Positions 1 to 7,177 of a stretch of 41,612 bases of DNA are shown here, in pieces; position 1 is the first letter of the stretch; each line of letters opens with the position of its first letter. The DNA is from a virus, in IMG/VR virus record IMGVR_UViG_3300020396_000014, positions 1 to 41,612 of that record. One strand, 5' to 3'. The translations under genes were made by a program, and so were the position numbers. The notes below the pieces were generated by a model that searched no databases, was not told the origin of the DNA, and was given only the letters and a program-made list of their open reading frames with translations.

Positions 1-2
1 CT

Positions 3-1310
3 ATTGGTGTCCTCATGTCAGCATTCACAGGAATTAAGAAATTTCAAGAAGAGTCTGGAAAAGGTGAGAACTGGGCAAAGTCCTTTGCTGAAGGACTTAC
101 TACTGCGATATCTAATTTTCTTGGAGCACCATTTGATTTAATTAAAAACGCAATGCTATGGATTCTTAGAAAACTATTACCGTGGGGAGTTGGTGAAGAC
201 GGTAAGTGGGATGACGGATCTATGATAGGAAAAATTGGTATCTGGGCCGAACAGTTTTCCTTTGAAAAATTATTTAAAAGCTTATTAATGGCTCCGGTTC
301 GAACCATGGAACGTGTAGTAGTATTCATTAAAGATATATTTTCTGGTAAATCACTTAAAGAAGCTTGGAGTAAAGCGTACCAAGGTAGTTTTATGGAAGA
401 TATAGTAGAATCTGTTGGTGGCGTACTGACAGGTATAAAAACCTTGATGGGATTTGGTGATAAAGATCCAATAGCTATGAGAAAAACTGGTGAACTTAGT
501 ACGATCCAAAAAGCTTGGAGCGGTGTCACAAGTATATTTACAGTAGCTCTTCCTAATAAAATAGAAAGTATAGTAACAAATTTTAAAGAAGGTATATCGC
601 TGTCAGCCGGTGCTCTTTGGGATGATTTAAAAAATGTATTTACAGGTCTTATTCCTAAAATGATTTCAGACATTGTTGCTGAAGGCAAACAGATGATGAA
701 CGGAATTGTTGAATCGGTTGTAGAAAAATTACAAGGGCTGATAGATATGATATTTGATTTTATTCCTTCGGCTGCAGACATAAAAAAGAATGTTGTAAGT
801 ACGATTGGCGATATGCCAATGGGAAGTAAAATATTAGAAACATTAGGTTTAAAAGCAAAGCCTGTTGCGCTTCTCGATATGAATGCAGAATATCAAAGAG
901 AAGCATTCGGCACACTTCCAACAGTTAAAAGTTTTGAAGCAGAAGTTGTAGAAGCTGTCACGGGTGCAGTAAAGATGGGTGTTGCTGCTGCCGTTGGCAC
1001 CAAACCAGAAGATCAAACTCTAGAGGGAGCTGGGGTTGCATTGTATAATGCATTAACCGGTACTGCAGTTACAAAAAAACTTATGCCTTCTCAGCAAAGA
1101 GTTGCTGATGATTTAAAAGCCGCTTTCACTGCAATGGAAGCTAGCAAGTTTCATAACACACAGGGTGTAGTAATTGGAAACATTGACAATAGCACAACTT
1201 CAACCTCCTCAGCAGTAGTTGGCGGACATGCTCCGGCTGGATCTTCTTTTGCCAAAATGGACCCTAGATTTGAAGGATGGGGGCCACCAAATAGGCAACA
1301 CCTTCGATAG
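3..1310 (+). CDS. Phage structural protein, C-terminal part (possible tail tape-measure type), cut by left edge
   Basis: The frame is open to the left edge, and the first ATG (position 15) has no ribosome binding site, so this is probably the end of a longer gene. About 430 residues are visible. They are mostly amphipathic helices with hydrophobic stretches (roughly residues 30-60, 85-110 and 205-260), then a low-complexity Asn/Ser/Thr-rich tail near residues 388-410. This composition resembles the C-terminal part of tail tape-measure or other long tail proteins, but no enzyme motif is visible and the family is not recognised. It is one of two plus-strand genes and converges on gene 32. Its stop codon lies in a 16-bp tandem duplication that replaces the original last codons. 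Confidence 0.55.
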   Translation: MGVLMSAFTGIKKFQEESGKGENWAKSFAEGLTTAISNFLGAPFDLIKNAMLWILRKLLPWGVGEDGKWDDGSMIGKIGIWAEQFSFEKLFKSLLMAPVRTMERVVVFIKDIFSGKSLKEAWSKAYQGSFMEDIVESVGGVLTGIKTLMGFGDKDPIAMRKTGELSTIQKAWSGVTSIFTVALPNKIESIVTNFKEGISLSAGALWDDLKNVFTGLIPKMISDIVAEGKQMMNGIVESVVEKLQGLIDMIFDFIPSAADIKKNVVSTIGDMPMGSKILETLGLKAKPVALLDMNAEYQREAFGTLPTVKSFEAEVVEAVTGAVKMGVAAAVGTKPEDQTLEGAGVALYNALTGTAVTKKLMPSQQRVADDLKAAFTAMEASKFHNTQGVVIGNIDNSTTSTSSAVVGGHAPAGSSFAKMDPRFEGWGPPNRQHLR

Positions 1311-1322
1311 GCAACACCTTCG
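1291..1322. repeat. 16-bp perfect tandem duplication over a stop codon
   Basis: Two adjacent copies of ATAGGCAACACCTTCG lie at 1291-1306 and 1307-1322. The stop TAG (1308-1310) of the upstream plus-strand gene is made by the junction. Without the duplication the frame would read through the copy and end three codons later (LRVY, then TAA). Because 16 is not a multiple of three, the duplication changes the C-terminus. Confidence 0.9.
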
Positions 1323-1340
1323 CGTATATTAATAAAAAAA

Positions 1341-1361
1341 ATGCCGGCATAAAGCCGGCAT
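1341..1361 (-). terminator. Hairpin terminator shared by convergent genes, strongest for gene 32
   Basis: A perfect 8-bp stem (ATGCCGGC / GCCGGCAT) with a 5-nt loop is followed on the minus strand by seven T residues, as in an intrinsic terminator for gene 32. On the plus strand only TTT follows, so it is weaker for the gene ending at 1310. Confidence 0.85.
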
Positions 1362-1382
1362 TTCTCAGTTATATTTAGCTAT

Positions 1383-2282
1383 TTAATCATTGACTAAATT
1401 AGCAAAATGGGACATAATATCATCTTCATCATCCGAACTTGACACCGCACTCATTGCAGGTTCAGGCACTGCTTTAATAGCAGGGGCTGGTCGTTCTTCA
1501 CCTAGACTACGCTCCTGAGCCATGGTAGGCGCGCCGGCAACTGCTGCCTCACCTAGTACACTCATTAGCTTGGTCTTTAGTTCGGCATAAGACTTAAAGC
1601 CATCTTTTGTATATGCATTTAAATCGTGCATAGAGTTGTAAAGACCTTCAAGTTTTGCATCATCTTCAGAAAGTACTTCTTGAGAAGCAAATTCTGATTT
1701 ATCGTAGTTGCGATAACCTTCAACATCCCGAATTTTTAGTTTGAAGTTAGCACCAGTCCAAAAATCAAATGGATTGATTGGTTCTTCATCTGCAAATTCT
1801 GGCTGCATAGCATCCATTAATTTGTCAAAGATTTTCTTACCGTATTGATAGAGAAATACCTTACCTTCATTGGCAGGATTACCTGGATCAGATACAACTA
1901 GGATATTTGACACATGATGTAGACGACGTTTTTGTCGGCGAGCTGTTTCTTTATCAGCTTCCAATCCAGTATTCCATAGCTTACTATTAAGCTCTCCAAC
2001 TGGATCATCTTGACCAATAGATGTAAGCGATTTTTCAATATACCATTTACCGGTAGGACCTTTAAAACCATGATCCCAATAACGAACCCATGGAAGTTCG
2101 GCACCTTCGGTAGCTGGAAGAAAGCGAATAACGGCATAACCGTTATTCTGTTTATCAACAGTAGGCTTCCACATACGATCATCTGTATATTTATTTGAAG
2201 AAGCCCCTCCACCAACAGCTTCGGCTGCTGCGACGAGTTTACTGATTTGACCGCGGTCACGTTTAAGATTTGCAAAAGACAT
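1383..2282 (-). CDS. 32: Single-stranded DNA-binding protein gp32
   Basis: T4-type gp32 of 299 residues coats ssDNA in replication, recombination and repair. Visible parts: a basic N-terminal cooperativity region (LKRDRGQ near residues 6-12), the OB-fold core with VIRFLP (51-56), DHGFKG (70-75), NILVVSDP and EGKVFLYQYGKKIFDK, and an acidic C-terminal tail used in T4 to recruit partner proteins. T4 gp32 binds zinc through one His and three Cys. Here His71 is kept but the Cys positions are Ser85, Asp/Gln near 91-93 and Gly96, and the protein has no Cys at all. The start has AAGGA upstream and a strong promoter at 2329-2357. T4 gene 59, the neighbour of 32 in T4, is not seen here. Confidence 0.97.
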   Translation of the reverse strand: MSFANLKRDRGQISKLVAAAEAVGGGASSNKYTDDRMWKPTVDKQNNGYAVIRFLPATEGAELPWVRYWDHGFKGPTGKWYIEKSLTSIGQDDPVGELNSKLWNTGLEADKETARRQKRRLHHVSNILVVSDPGNPANEGKVFLYQYGKKIFDKLMDAMQPEFADEEPINPFDFWTGANFKLKIRDVEGYRNYDKSEFASQEVLSEDDAKLEGLYNSMHDLNAYTKDGFKSYAELKTKLMSVLGEAAVAGAPTMAQERSLGEERPAPAIKAVPEPAMSAVSSSDDEDDIMSHFANLVND

Positions 2283-2328
2283 ATTATATTCCTTATATTT
2301 GCTGAAGTATTTTTTATATTACTGAATT

Positions 2329-2357
2329 ATTATACAATGTATTGTACGCTTTGTACA
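2329..2357 (-). promoter_or_regulatory. Promoter for gene 32 (TGTACA, 17 nt, TATAAT)
   Basis: On the minus strand -35 TGTACA (2357-2352) and -10 TATAAT (2334-2329) are separated by exactly 17 nt. It shares the TGTACA -35 with at least seven other promoters in the window, but has the best -10 and lacks the GCATTT upstream element of the others. Confidence 0.8.
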
Positions 2358-2370
2358 TCACTATATATCA

Positions 2371-2565
2371 TTATTTCCTGATAAACATAACTGTTTCTTT
2401 ACCAGTGTCTGGATTAACTGATGGGATTGCGACATGACCTTCAGGAACTGGTTGAGTTCCAGTATATTGCCATGTACGGCCAGCTTCTTTATTTGCCGGT
2501 CCGGCATTAAAAAACTCTTCATTGTCATTTAAAAAGAGCATTGTGATCATAATTAGTTCAAACAT
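2371..2565 (-). CDS. Small conserved-type phage protein, unknown function
   Basis: 64 residues with a hydrophobic N-terminus (MFELIMITMLFL) and a soluble part with GRTWQYTG and VPEGHVAIPSVNPDTGK. AAAGGAACC precedes the ATG. It overlaps the upstream 44-residue gene by 8 nt, so it is read in the gp33 operon and just before gene 32. The product is not recognised. Confidence 0.7.
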   Translation of the reverse strand: MFELIMITMLFLNDNEEFFNAGPANKEAGRTWQYTGTQPVPEGHVAIPSVNPDTGKETVMFIRK

Positions 2566-2692
2566 TTTGGTTCCTTTGTTTTGTGTGTTTATATAGTTGA
2601 TAGTAATAGTCGAAAGTTGCCGGATAGTTGTCTGGGTCTGGTAACACTCCTTTAAACATTTTAATAAATTCTTGTATTTCGTTATCTGTCAT
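2558..2692 (-). CDS. 44-residue acidic small protein
   Basis: Short gene beginning MTDNEIQEFIKMFKG and containing LPDPDNYP and FDYYYQLY. Its start lies inside the preceding 58-residue gene (11-nt overlap) and its stop overlaps the next gene by 8 nt, which fits translational coupling. I recall similar short proteins in marine T4-like phages, but this is memory, not a search. Function unknown. Confidence 0.7.
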   Translation of the reverse strand: MTDNEIQEFIKMFKGVLPDPDNYPATFDYYYQLYKHTKQRNQNV

Positions 2693-2858
2693 TTTCCATA
2701 CTCTGTCTTTTATCGCAGTACATTACCCACATATACCAAGAAGCGTACAGAGGTATGATAGCGTTAAAATTAATTATTGGAGGTAATATCATTATTGCGG
2801 CTGGAAACATGAACACTGTCATGATAGCCACTGCTACATAATCGTACCAACGTATCAT
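2682..2858 (-). CDS. 58-residue membrane protein
   Basis: Starts MIRWYDYVAVAIMTVF, has two hydrophobic segments (about residues 7-28 and 31-47) and ends with a charged tail (CDKRQSMENDR). The ATG overlaps the stop of gene 33 as ATGA, so it is coupled to it. It sits where T4 has gene 59, but shows no likeness to that protein. Unknown function. Confidence 0.7.
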   Translation of the reverse strand: MIRWYDYVAVAIMTVFMFPAAIMILPPIINFNAIIPLYASWYMWVMYCDKRQSMENDR

Positions 2859-3088
2859 TCAAATAGCAATTCATTTTGCTTTGGTAAAAAATTAAGACTC
2901 ATCGCTTCAGCCTCGATTTTTTCTTTAATTACTTTTGAGATAAACTTTTTAACATCTTGTGGATCGATATTTGTCATATCACACGTTTCAATTACTGCAT
3001 CCATATACGATAGCTTCTTATCAATTACCTGTGATTCAATAATTTTACTAAATTTTGCACGATTCATAAATTGTATTTCTTCGCTCAT
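2855..3088 (-). CDS. 33: Late-promoter transcription coactivator gp33
   Basis: 77 residues, shorter than T4 gp33 (112) through a shorter N-terminus. The central part (KLSYMDAVIETCDMTNI, then VIKEKIEAEAMSLNFLP) lines up with the T4 segment MSYLEATTAFLEEN and IIEKIQSEAIDENLL. The C-terminus NELLFE corresponds to the hydrophobic-acidic sliding-clamp-binding tail of T4 gp33 (LDFLL). In T4, gp33 binds the RNA polymerase beta flap and, with gp55 and the gp45 clamp, activates late promoters. Its position upstream of gene 32 is as in T4. TATAAATA promoters in this window are its expected targets. Confidence 0.88.
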   Translation of the reverse strand: MSEEIQFMNRAKFSKIIESQVIDKKLSYMDAVIETCDMTNIDPQDVKKFISKVIKEKIEAEAMSLNFLPKQNELLFE

Positions 3089-3099
3089 TTTATTCCTTT

Positions 3100-4227
3100 C
3101 TACTTTGCCAAAGCTCTTAATATGATAACATCTTTATTAATACGACCATTAACATTTTTTGATATTTTAGTCGTAAGCTTTGACCATTCTTTATTGATCT
3201 GTGTTGATGATTTACTCAAGATTGCTGGAATAAATTCATCAGGCTTACGGAGACGTGTACTACGACATAAGTCAGCATCTAGACCAAGGATAGTCGTACC
3301 TTTGACTTCAAAGCCGATTGCCTTTTGGCACACGTATTCAGTTAATTCTCTATACTTTGTATTAAAAGTGTAAAGCCGCATTGCACCAATAATTGAAGTA
3401 GGTGTAATAGACGTTAGCTTATATTCTTTTGACTCTTTTGCGTAGTTAAGTTTTTCAACTTGTTTGTCTGCGGTTTTAACTTTAGGCTTACGAGTAGCGC
3501 GTAAAGCTTTTTTCGAAGCCATATACTTTTCGATTTCAGCACATAATTCGGTAAGAAATTTTAAATACTTTTTACGACGTGATGTTGACCAGCTTGAATA
3601 TGCCTCAAGAAGATCTTCAGGCTTATCATTGACAAGCTCATTGATTTCATTCACCTGAGGTGTATAATATGCGAAAGCAGTCTTAGCCATATTATATGGA
3701 GCGTCGATTTTCTTTAATTCATCATAGACTGAATAGTCGCCAGCAGTTTCCCAATTATCTACTATATTATCAATACCGCCAATAAATTCGGATGTGCGCT
3801 CTTGAATAATTTCTTGAATTGTTTTCTTTACTAGACCAGCTTCTTCTGGCTTATTAGCCTTTTCAGCTTGTTTAGCTCTACCGCGTGCTAGTAATTCCTT
3901 CACATGCTTTTTCAGAACCTTATCAGCATCCCACCATGCTGGGAATTCTTTATCCATTTCTTTCCATACAATAGTAGATGCCAATAAAGGTAGACCCGCA
4001 AAGGACCACTCAGGCGCGTCCATAGCAATTCTGGCATCAGCTTTAGGAACAGATTTTCTGATATAAGACTTAATCTTGCTTATAACATCTTTCTTATCAA
4101 CTTCTGTCCGGACGTAATCATTAAAATCACGAAAGTTATCTTGAGGTGCTGCCGCAAAACCAGTCTGTGCACGTCGAGAAAATGTTGGCTTAACTTTAAC
4201 TTTTCTTGCTGTCTTACGCGCTACCAT
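3100..4227 (-). CDS. Conserved-type basic phage protein, unknown function
   Basis: About 375 residues, rich in Lys and Arg. The N-terminus is very basic (MVARKTARKVKVK). The middle has WSFAGLPLLASTIVWKEMD and a charged helical stretch. The second ATG (4227) is the likely start because AAAGG lies 9 nt before it; the first ATG (4233) is too close. It overlaps the upstream gene by 14 nt and is followed 11 nt later by gene 33. No enzyme motif was recognised. The basic character suggests nucleic-acid or structural binding, which is inference. Confidence 0.75.
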   Translation of the reverse strand: MVARKTARKVKVKPTFSRRAQTGFAAAPQDNFRDFNDYVRTEVDKKDVISKIKSYIRKSVPKADARIAMDAPEWSFAGLPLLASTIVWKEMDKEFPAWWDADKVLKKHVKELLARGRAKQAEKANKPEEAGLVKKTIQEIIQERTSEFIGGIDNIVDNWETAGDYSVYDELKKIDAPYNMAKTAFAYYTPQVNEINELVNDKPEDLLEAYSSWSTSRRKKYLKFLTELCAEIEKYMASKKALRATRKPKVKTADKQVEKLNYAKESKEYKLTSITPTSIIGAMRLYTFNTKYRELTEYVCQKAIGFEVKGTTILGLDADLCRSTRLRKPDEFIPAILSKSSTQINKEWSKLTTKISKNVNGRINKDVIILRALAK

Positions 4228-4447
4228 TATCATAATCCTTTATCTTAATCAAGTCGTAATCGCCATCATCCATTTCTTCATAATGAATATAGCCTTCATG
4301 ACATAATTTTGTAATTACGAGATCCACAATACCTTCAACTTCGGCTTCCTTAGCATTACGCTGGCCGAGTACATAAGAAACAAAAATAAGACCAGCGATG
4401 CATACACCGAAAGTAATATTAGAGTTAATTGATAAGAATTCGTTCAT
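4214..4447 (-). CDS. Single-span membrane protein with small cytoplasmic domain
   Basis: 77 residues starting MNEFLSINSN. The start at 4447 is chosen because TAAGGAG precedes it and because the promoter -10 at 4471-4476 excludes the longer reading. One membrane helix (about residues 10-29) is followed by a domain with EVEGIVDLVITKLCHEGYI. Such an N-terminal helix plus a small acidic domain is common in T4-like marine phages, as I recall. Function unknown. Confidence 0.72.
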   Translation of the reverse strand: MNEFLSINSNITFGVCIAGLIFVSYVLGQRNAKEAEVEGIVDLVITKLCHEGYIHYEEMDDGDYDLIKIKDYDNGSA

Positions 4448-4470
4448 TGATATCTCCTTAGCATAAGATA

Positions 4471-4499
4471 ATACTATCACAGTTTAAAAGCAATGTACA
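4471..4499 (-). promoter_or_regulatory. Promoter of the TGTACA family
   Basis: On the minus strand TGTACA (4499-4494), a 17-nt spacer ending TGTGA, and -10 TAGTAT (4476-4471) with extended TGn. GCATTTAAAGG precedes the -35. It serves the 4447-to-gp33 operon, possibly reaching gene 32. Confidence 0.8.
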
Positions 4500-4517
4500 C
4501 CTTTAAATGCGTTTTGT

Positions 4518-4745
4518 TTAATTTTTTCCGTTAGTAACGTATGAACCTTCAGCCATATCATAGGCCGCTATCAATTCTTTTAACATGTAAGGTGATATCA
4601 CAACAATATTAAAATCATCGTCATCACTGTATTGACGAATATAGCAAAGTTCCTCATCAACTATAATTTCTACATCATCAGTCTTTCCTTGATTATCGAG
4701 GATGGTGATGATACTGTGATCAAATTCATGTTCAACTGTAATCAT
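4518..4745 (-). CDS. Small acidic protein, unknown
   Basis: 75 residues (MITVEHEFDHSIITILDNQG start) with a DDDDF acidic stretch and VVISPYMLKELIAAYDMA. The ATG overlaps the stop of the preceding 39-residue gene as ATGA. It is the last gene of the operon that begins at 5474. Not recognised. Confidence 0.7.
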   Translation of the reverse strand: MITVEHEFDHSIITILDNQGKTDDVEIIVDEELCYIRQYSDDDDFNIVVISPYMLKELIAAYDMAEGSYVTNGKN

Positions 4746-4861
4746 ATTTTTTTAATTAAACCCTTTAATCTTGATATTTCAGCATTTGTAAGCGTACGAA
4801 CCGAAGCATTTATTAATCTTTCAACTGTCTGAATAATAAAGTCTCTATCGTTCTGATTCAT
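4742..4861 (-). CDS. 39-residue small helical protein
   Basis: Starts MNQNDRDFIIQTVERLIN and ends RLKGLIKKI. It is linked at both ends by ATGA overlaps, with 4858-5145 upstream and 4518-4745 downstream. This tight packing is the main support for it being real. Function unknown. Confidence 0.65.
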   Translation of the reverse strand: MNQNDRDFIIQTVERLINASVRTLTNAEISRLKGLIKKI

Positions 4862-5145
4862 TTCTTAACGGTCTTTCTTAAGTTCTCCAGCGCATCAAGA
4901 ACGATGTTTGGATATTTTCCAATATAACTACCAGCTTCTAACATGTCTTTACTCAATAGATATTTATGATAGTGTTCAATACTATCCCACTGTTTTAGAA
5001 TTTTCTTTGCTAATTTATCGTAAAAATCATCAGACAATATAGGATCGTCTTTCTCATAATAAGCATACGATGCCATAAGATAATATGGCACCGTCATATT
5101 CACATTATCACTGATCACTTTAATAACATGTTTATCTAAAATCAT
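4858..5145 (-). CDS. Small conserved-type phage protein resembling the start of NAD-dependent DNA ligase
   Basis: 95 residues. The segment YYEKDDPILSDDFYDKLA resembles the Ia segment of NAD-dependent DNA ligases (YY..D.P.ISD.EYD.L), but no adenylation domain follows, so it is not a ligase by itself. It is coupled by ATGA to the gene before and after. A role in binding NAD or a nucleotide is only a guess. Confidence 0.72.
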   Translation of the reverse strand: MILDKHVIKVISDNVNMTVPYYLMASYAYYEKDDPILSDDFYDKLAKKILKQWDSIEHYHKYLLSKDMLEAGSYIGKYPNIVLDALENLRKTVKK

Positions 5146-5474
5146 CGGCGCATATTAGCTGCATCGATGATACCTTGCTTGTTATCTTTACGAATTGGCA
5201 TAAGATTACTTTTATGCGTAACAACAATACCAGCGATCTCATTACCAGTGTATTTATTCGTTTCTTTGAGCACACCATTGTCGATAGTATTTGACAGCTG
5301 ATCTCTTGAAACTTTAAACTTTGGACGCTCGTGACGATAATCTTGCTTAGTACCTTTCACACCCATACGATCAAGAAAAGCCTGATGTTCAGCTTCTCTT
5401 GCTTTCCAACCAGGCTTCTTTTTAATTTTAGATTTGCCGTGTACTTGTACACCTTGAATCATATGCATAGACAT
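5142..5474 (-). CDS. Conserved-type basic phage protein, unknown
   Basis: 110 residues. N-terminal part is basic (KSKIKKKPGWKAREAEHQAF), followed by a C-terminal segment ETNKYTGNEIAGIVVTHKSN and ending in AANMRR. AAGGAATATATA precedes the ATG. It is the first gene after the promoter at 5500-5528. I recall similar proteins in T4-like cyanophages. No function known to me. Confidence 0.75.
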   Translation of the reverse strand: MSMHMIQGVQVHGKSKIKKKPGWKAREAEHQAFLDRMGVKGTKQDYRHERPKFKVSRDQLSNTIDNGVLKETNKYTGNEIAGIVVTHKSNLMPIRKDNKQGIIDAANMRR

Positions 5475-5499
5475 TATATATTCCTTTTTTGTTAATACG

Positions 5500-5528
5500 A
5501 TTCTACCATAGTTTTAAAGCGATGTACA
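5500..5528 (-). promoter_or_regulatory. Promoter of the TGTACA family
   Basis: TGTACA (5528-5523), 17-nt spacer with CTTTAAAACTATGG, then -10 TAGAAT (5505-5500) with extended TGn. The upstream element GCATTTAACTA is shared with the sites at 7493 and 18157. It drives 5474 to 4518. Confidence 0.82.
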
Positions 5529-5541
5529 TAGTTAAATGCGG

Positions 5542-5826
5542 CTATACAGAATAAACTTTTTGGCGATAAACATATTTACATTCCTGCACGCCATCAACAC
5601 GAAAAGACCGCCAGCCTTCTGCCTTTGTATCCCAGCAAGGAATGACTTCAGGATTTACGGCACGAACTTTCCTTTGAGTAATAGGCTCATCTTTTTCAGC
5701 CGATGGAATCATACCTTCTAGCAAAGTACAAGTCATAACTCGCTTATCGCCATTTACTTTTGTAAAGGTCACTTCACATACGCCTGATGTAAGCATATTC
5801 ATATAGTTATCACGATCTTCAGTCAT
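5542..5826 (-). CDS. WYL_2/DUF2693-like small SH3-barrel protein
   Basis: 94 residues starting MTEDRDNYMNML at 5826; AAAGGGT lies before this ATG, so the longer reading (5856) is not used. The pattern SGVCEVTFTKVNGDKRVMTC ... EVIPCWDTKAEGWRSFRVD is that of the DUF2693 (WYL_2) family of small phage proteins with a predicted beta-barrel. WYL-type barrels often bind nucleic acids or ligands. The role in phage is not established. It overlaps the upstream gene by 8 nt. Confidence 0.8.
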   Translation of the reverse strand: MTEDRDNYMNMLTSGVCEVTFTKVNGDKRVMTCTLLEGMIPSAEKDEPITQRKVRAVNPEVIPCWDTKAEGWRSFRVDGVQECKYVYRQKVYSV

Positions 5827-6193
5827 TGATATTACCCTTTCCGGTAAATGCATCATTTTCTAAATGATACTTGTTAATAAGTTTTCTTAAGAATTTATTA
5901 GTATCGCTTGCTTCATCTCTTTGCCGTTCGATACGACTCATAGATCTCCACATATGATCTTGTATTTCCTTTTCTTTTTGCAAAGCATTTTCAAGCTCAA
6001 TAATATATTCAGCTGCTTTCCAAGCATAATGCTCAGTACATCTGGACTTCCATTCTTCACCTGCTTGATTTTTAAGTGATTGAACAACTTCAGATTGCTG
6101 TGGGCGAGGCTTAATATCTAAATAAACCTTGTCCACAACATCATGTTCATTTTCCTCCTTTTCGAACCCGTGAGTTTGAATTTCTGATACCAC
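5819..6193 (-). CDS. Charged coiled-coil-like protein, unknown
   Basis: 124 residues from a GTG start; GGAGG lies 6 nt upstream, which decides it. The C-terminal half is strongly helical and charged (ALQKEKEIQDHMWRSMSRIE ...), likely a coiled coil. It lies between the HD hydrolase gene and the WYL_2-like gene in one operon. Not recognised. Confidence 0.68.
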   Translation of the reverse strand: MVSEIQTHGFEKEENEHDVVDKVYLDIKPRPQQSEVVQSLKNQAGEEWKSRCTEHYAWKAAEYIIELENALQKEKEIQDHMWRSMSRIERQRDEASDTNKFLRKLINKYHLENDAFTGKGNIND

Positions 6194-6224
6194 TATTGCC
6201 CTCCTTTAAAATGCCAGCTGAATA

Positions 6225-6773
6225 TCAGCTGGACCATTGACGATCCAAAAGTATCTTACGATATCGTTCAGCTTCTGTATAGTATTCGTCGTCTTGCATA
6301 CCCATAGCTTCAAGCAATTCATCAGTTTCTTGCTTGAATATTTTATAGAACTTTGGATCATGCTTTTTGATACTTTCGCAGTTGTGCTCGATATCAAATT
6401 TCTTGATCAATTTTACCCACTCTGGCGCATTTGCCAAACGATCACGATCAAGCTTTTTACGGAGTTTACGATTGCCAACAAACGATTCAGTGTCAGTCAG
6501 AAACCATACACCCATTGCAATCTCGTCTGAAAACCGCTCTCTGATGTCCATATGATCAAATGATGTATCTTCAACAACATCATGCAGCATAGCCACAGAC
6601 ATCGCCACAGTGGTTGAGACATCAACCACGTGCGTGTCCAGGTACTCTTCGATCATATCAGAAACCGCTACACAATGCGAAAAATATTTCTCATCTGTAT
6701 ACTTACGTTTTTGATTAGCGTGAGCACGTTCTGCAAATGAAAATGCTTTTGCGAATGTTTTGCAATCTTCCAT
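6225..6773 (-). CDS. HD-domain hydrolase of the RSH/MESH1 type (probable alarmone hydrolase)
   Basis: 182 residues, about the size of single-domain small alarmone hydrolases. The order of metal and substrate residues fits the RelA/SpoT hydrolase domain: His33 (YFSHCVAVS), His64-Asp65 and Glu68-Asp69 (LHDVVEDT), then Asp127 and Asn131 (KKFDIEHN). Related enzymes remove the 3'-pyrophosphate of (p)ppGpp with manganese. No synthetase domain is present. AAGGATATGTA precedes the ATG, which also overlaps the stop of the upstream membrane peptide as TAATG. Lowering ppGpp in starved marine hosts would favour phage growth; that is inference. Another small-nucleotide substrate is possible. Confidence 0.8.
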   Translation of the reverse strand: MEDCKTFAKAFSFAERAHANQKRKYTDEKYFSHCVAVSDMIEEYLDTHVVDVSTTVAMSVAMLHDVVEDTSFDHMDIRERFSDEIAMGVWFLTDTESFVGNRKLRKKLDRDRLANAPEWVKLIKKFDIEHNCESIKKHDPKFYKIFKQETDELLEAMGMQDDEYYTEAERYRKILLDRQWSS

Positions 6774-6919
6774 TACATATCCTTACGTATAAACATATCC
6801 CAAAACATCCACACTAAAGCGGCGGCTTGCATCAGCATAATTCCTACAAGTACACTTACAAGTAAACTAAAAGAAATTATTTGTAGTAATTCTAACAATT
6901 TATTTGTTATGTATTCCAT
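6773..6919 (-). CDS. 48-residue membrane peptide
   Basis: Starts MEYITNKLLELLQIISFS and has one long hydrophobic segment (about residues 10-41), then a basic end (FIRKDM). TAATG overlaps join it to the gene before (6919) and the HD hydrolase after (6773). Unknown role. Confidence 0.65.
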   Translation of the reverse strand: MEYITNKLLELLQIISFSLLVSVLVGIMLMQAAALVWMFWDMFIRKDM

Positions 6920-7005
6920 TACCGGTTTCCTACATCTACGCACATTACTATTACAGCAATTACTACAGGGACTGTAACCATTAAGATAATAAGCTCATTA
7001 GTCAT
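6919..7005 (-). CDS. 28-residue membrane peptide
   Basis: MTNELIILMVTVPVVIA... is one hydrophobic helix ending in VGNR. It starts inside the end of the 59-residue gene (8-nt overlap) and ends in a TAATG overlap. Support is the coupling and the clean hydrophobic pattern. Unknown role. Confidence 0.55.
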   Translation of the reverse strand: MTNELIILMVTVPVVIAVIVMCVDVGNR

Positions 7006-7177
7006 TTTCATAATCCTCATCATCTTCGATGAACAGTTGACCTGTATTGTTTGCTACGAACAACCAACCCAATACACCGAAGCAAATTAAGTATCCTGAA
7101 AGCGAGTCTAGTACTATAAGACAAATACCAAGCCCACCGAAAAATAGAGTGAATGCGATCCATAATGGATTAATCAT
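6998..7177 (-). CDS. 59-residue two-helix membrane protein with acidic tail
   Basis: Starts MINPLWIAFTLFFGG, has two hydrophobic segments (residues 4-22 and 28-43) and the acidic tail FIEDDEDYEND. Its ATG overlaps the stop of the upstream gene as TAATG. Unknown function. Confidence 0.65.
   Translation of the reverse strand: MINPLWIAFTLFFGGLGICLIVLDSLSGYLICFGVLGWLFVANNTGQLFIEDDEDYEND

Noticed and set aside
296-305. GGTTCGAACC resembling a T-loop
   Set aside because: Inside the structural gene, no acceptor or anticodon arms around it.
44-781. 245-residue ORF on the minus strand
   Set aside because: Antisense to the left structural gene; no ribosome site and no protein-like pattern.
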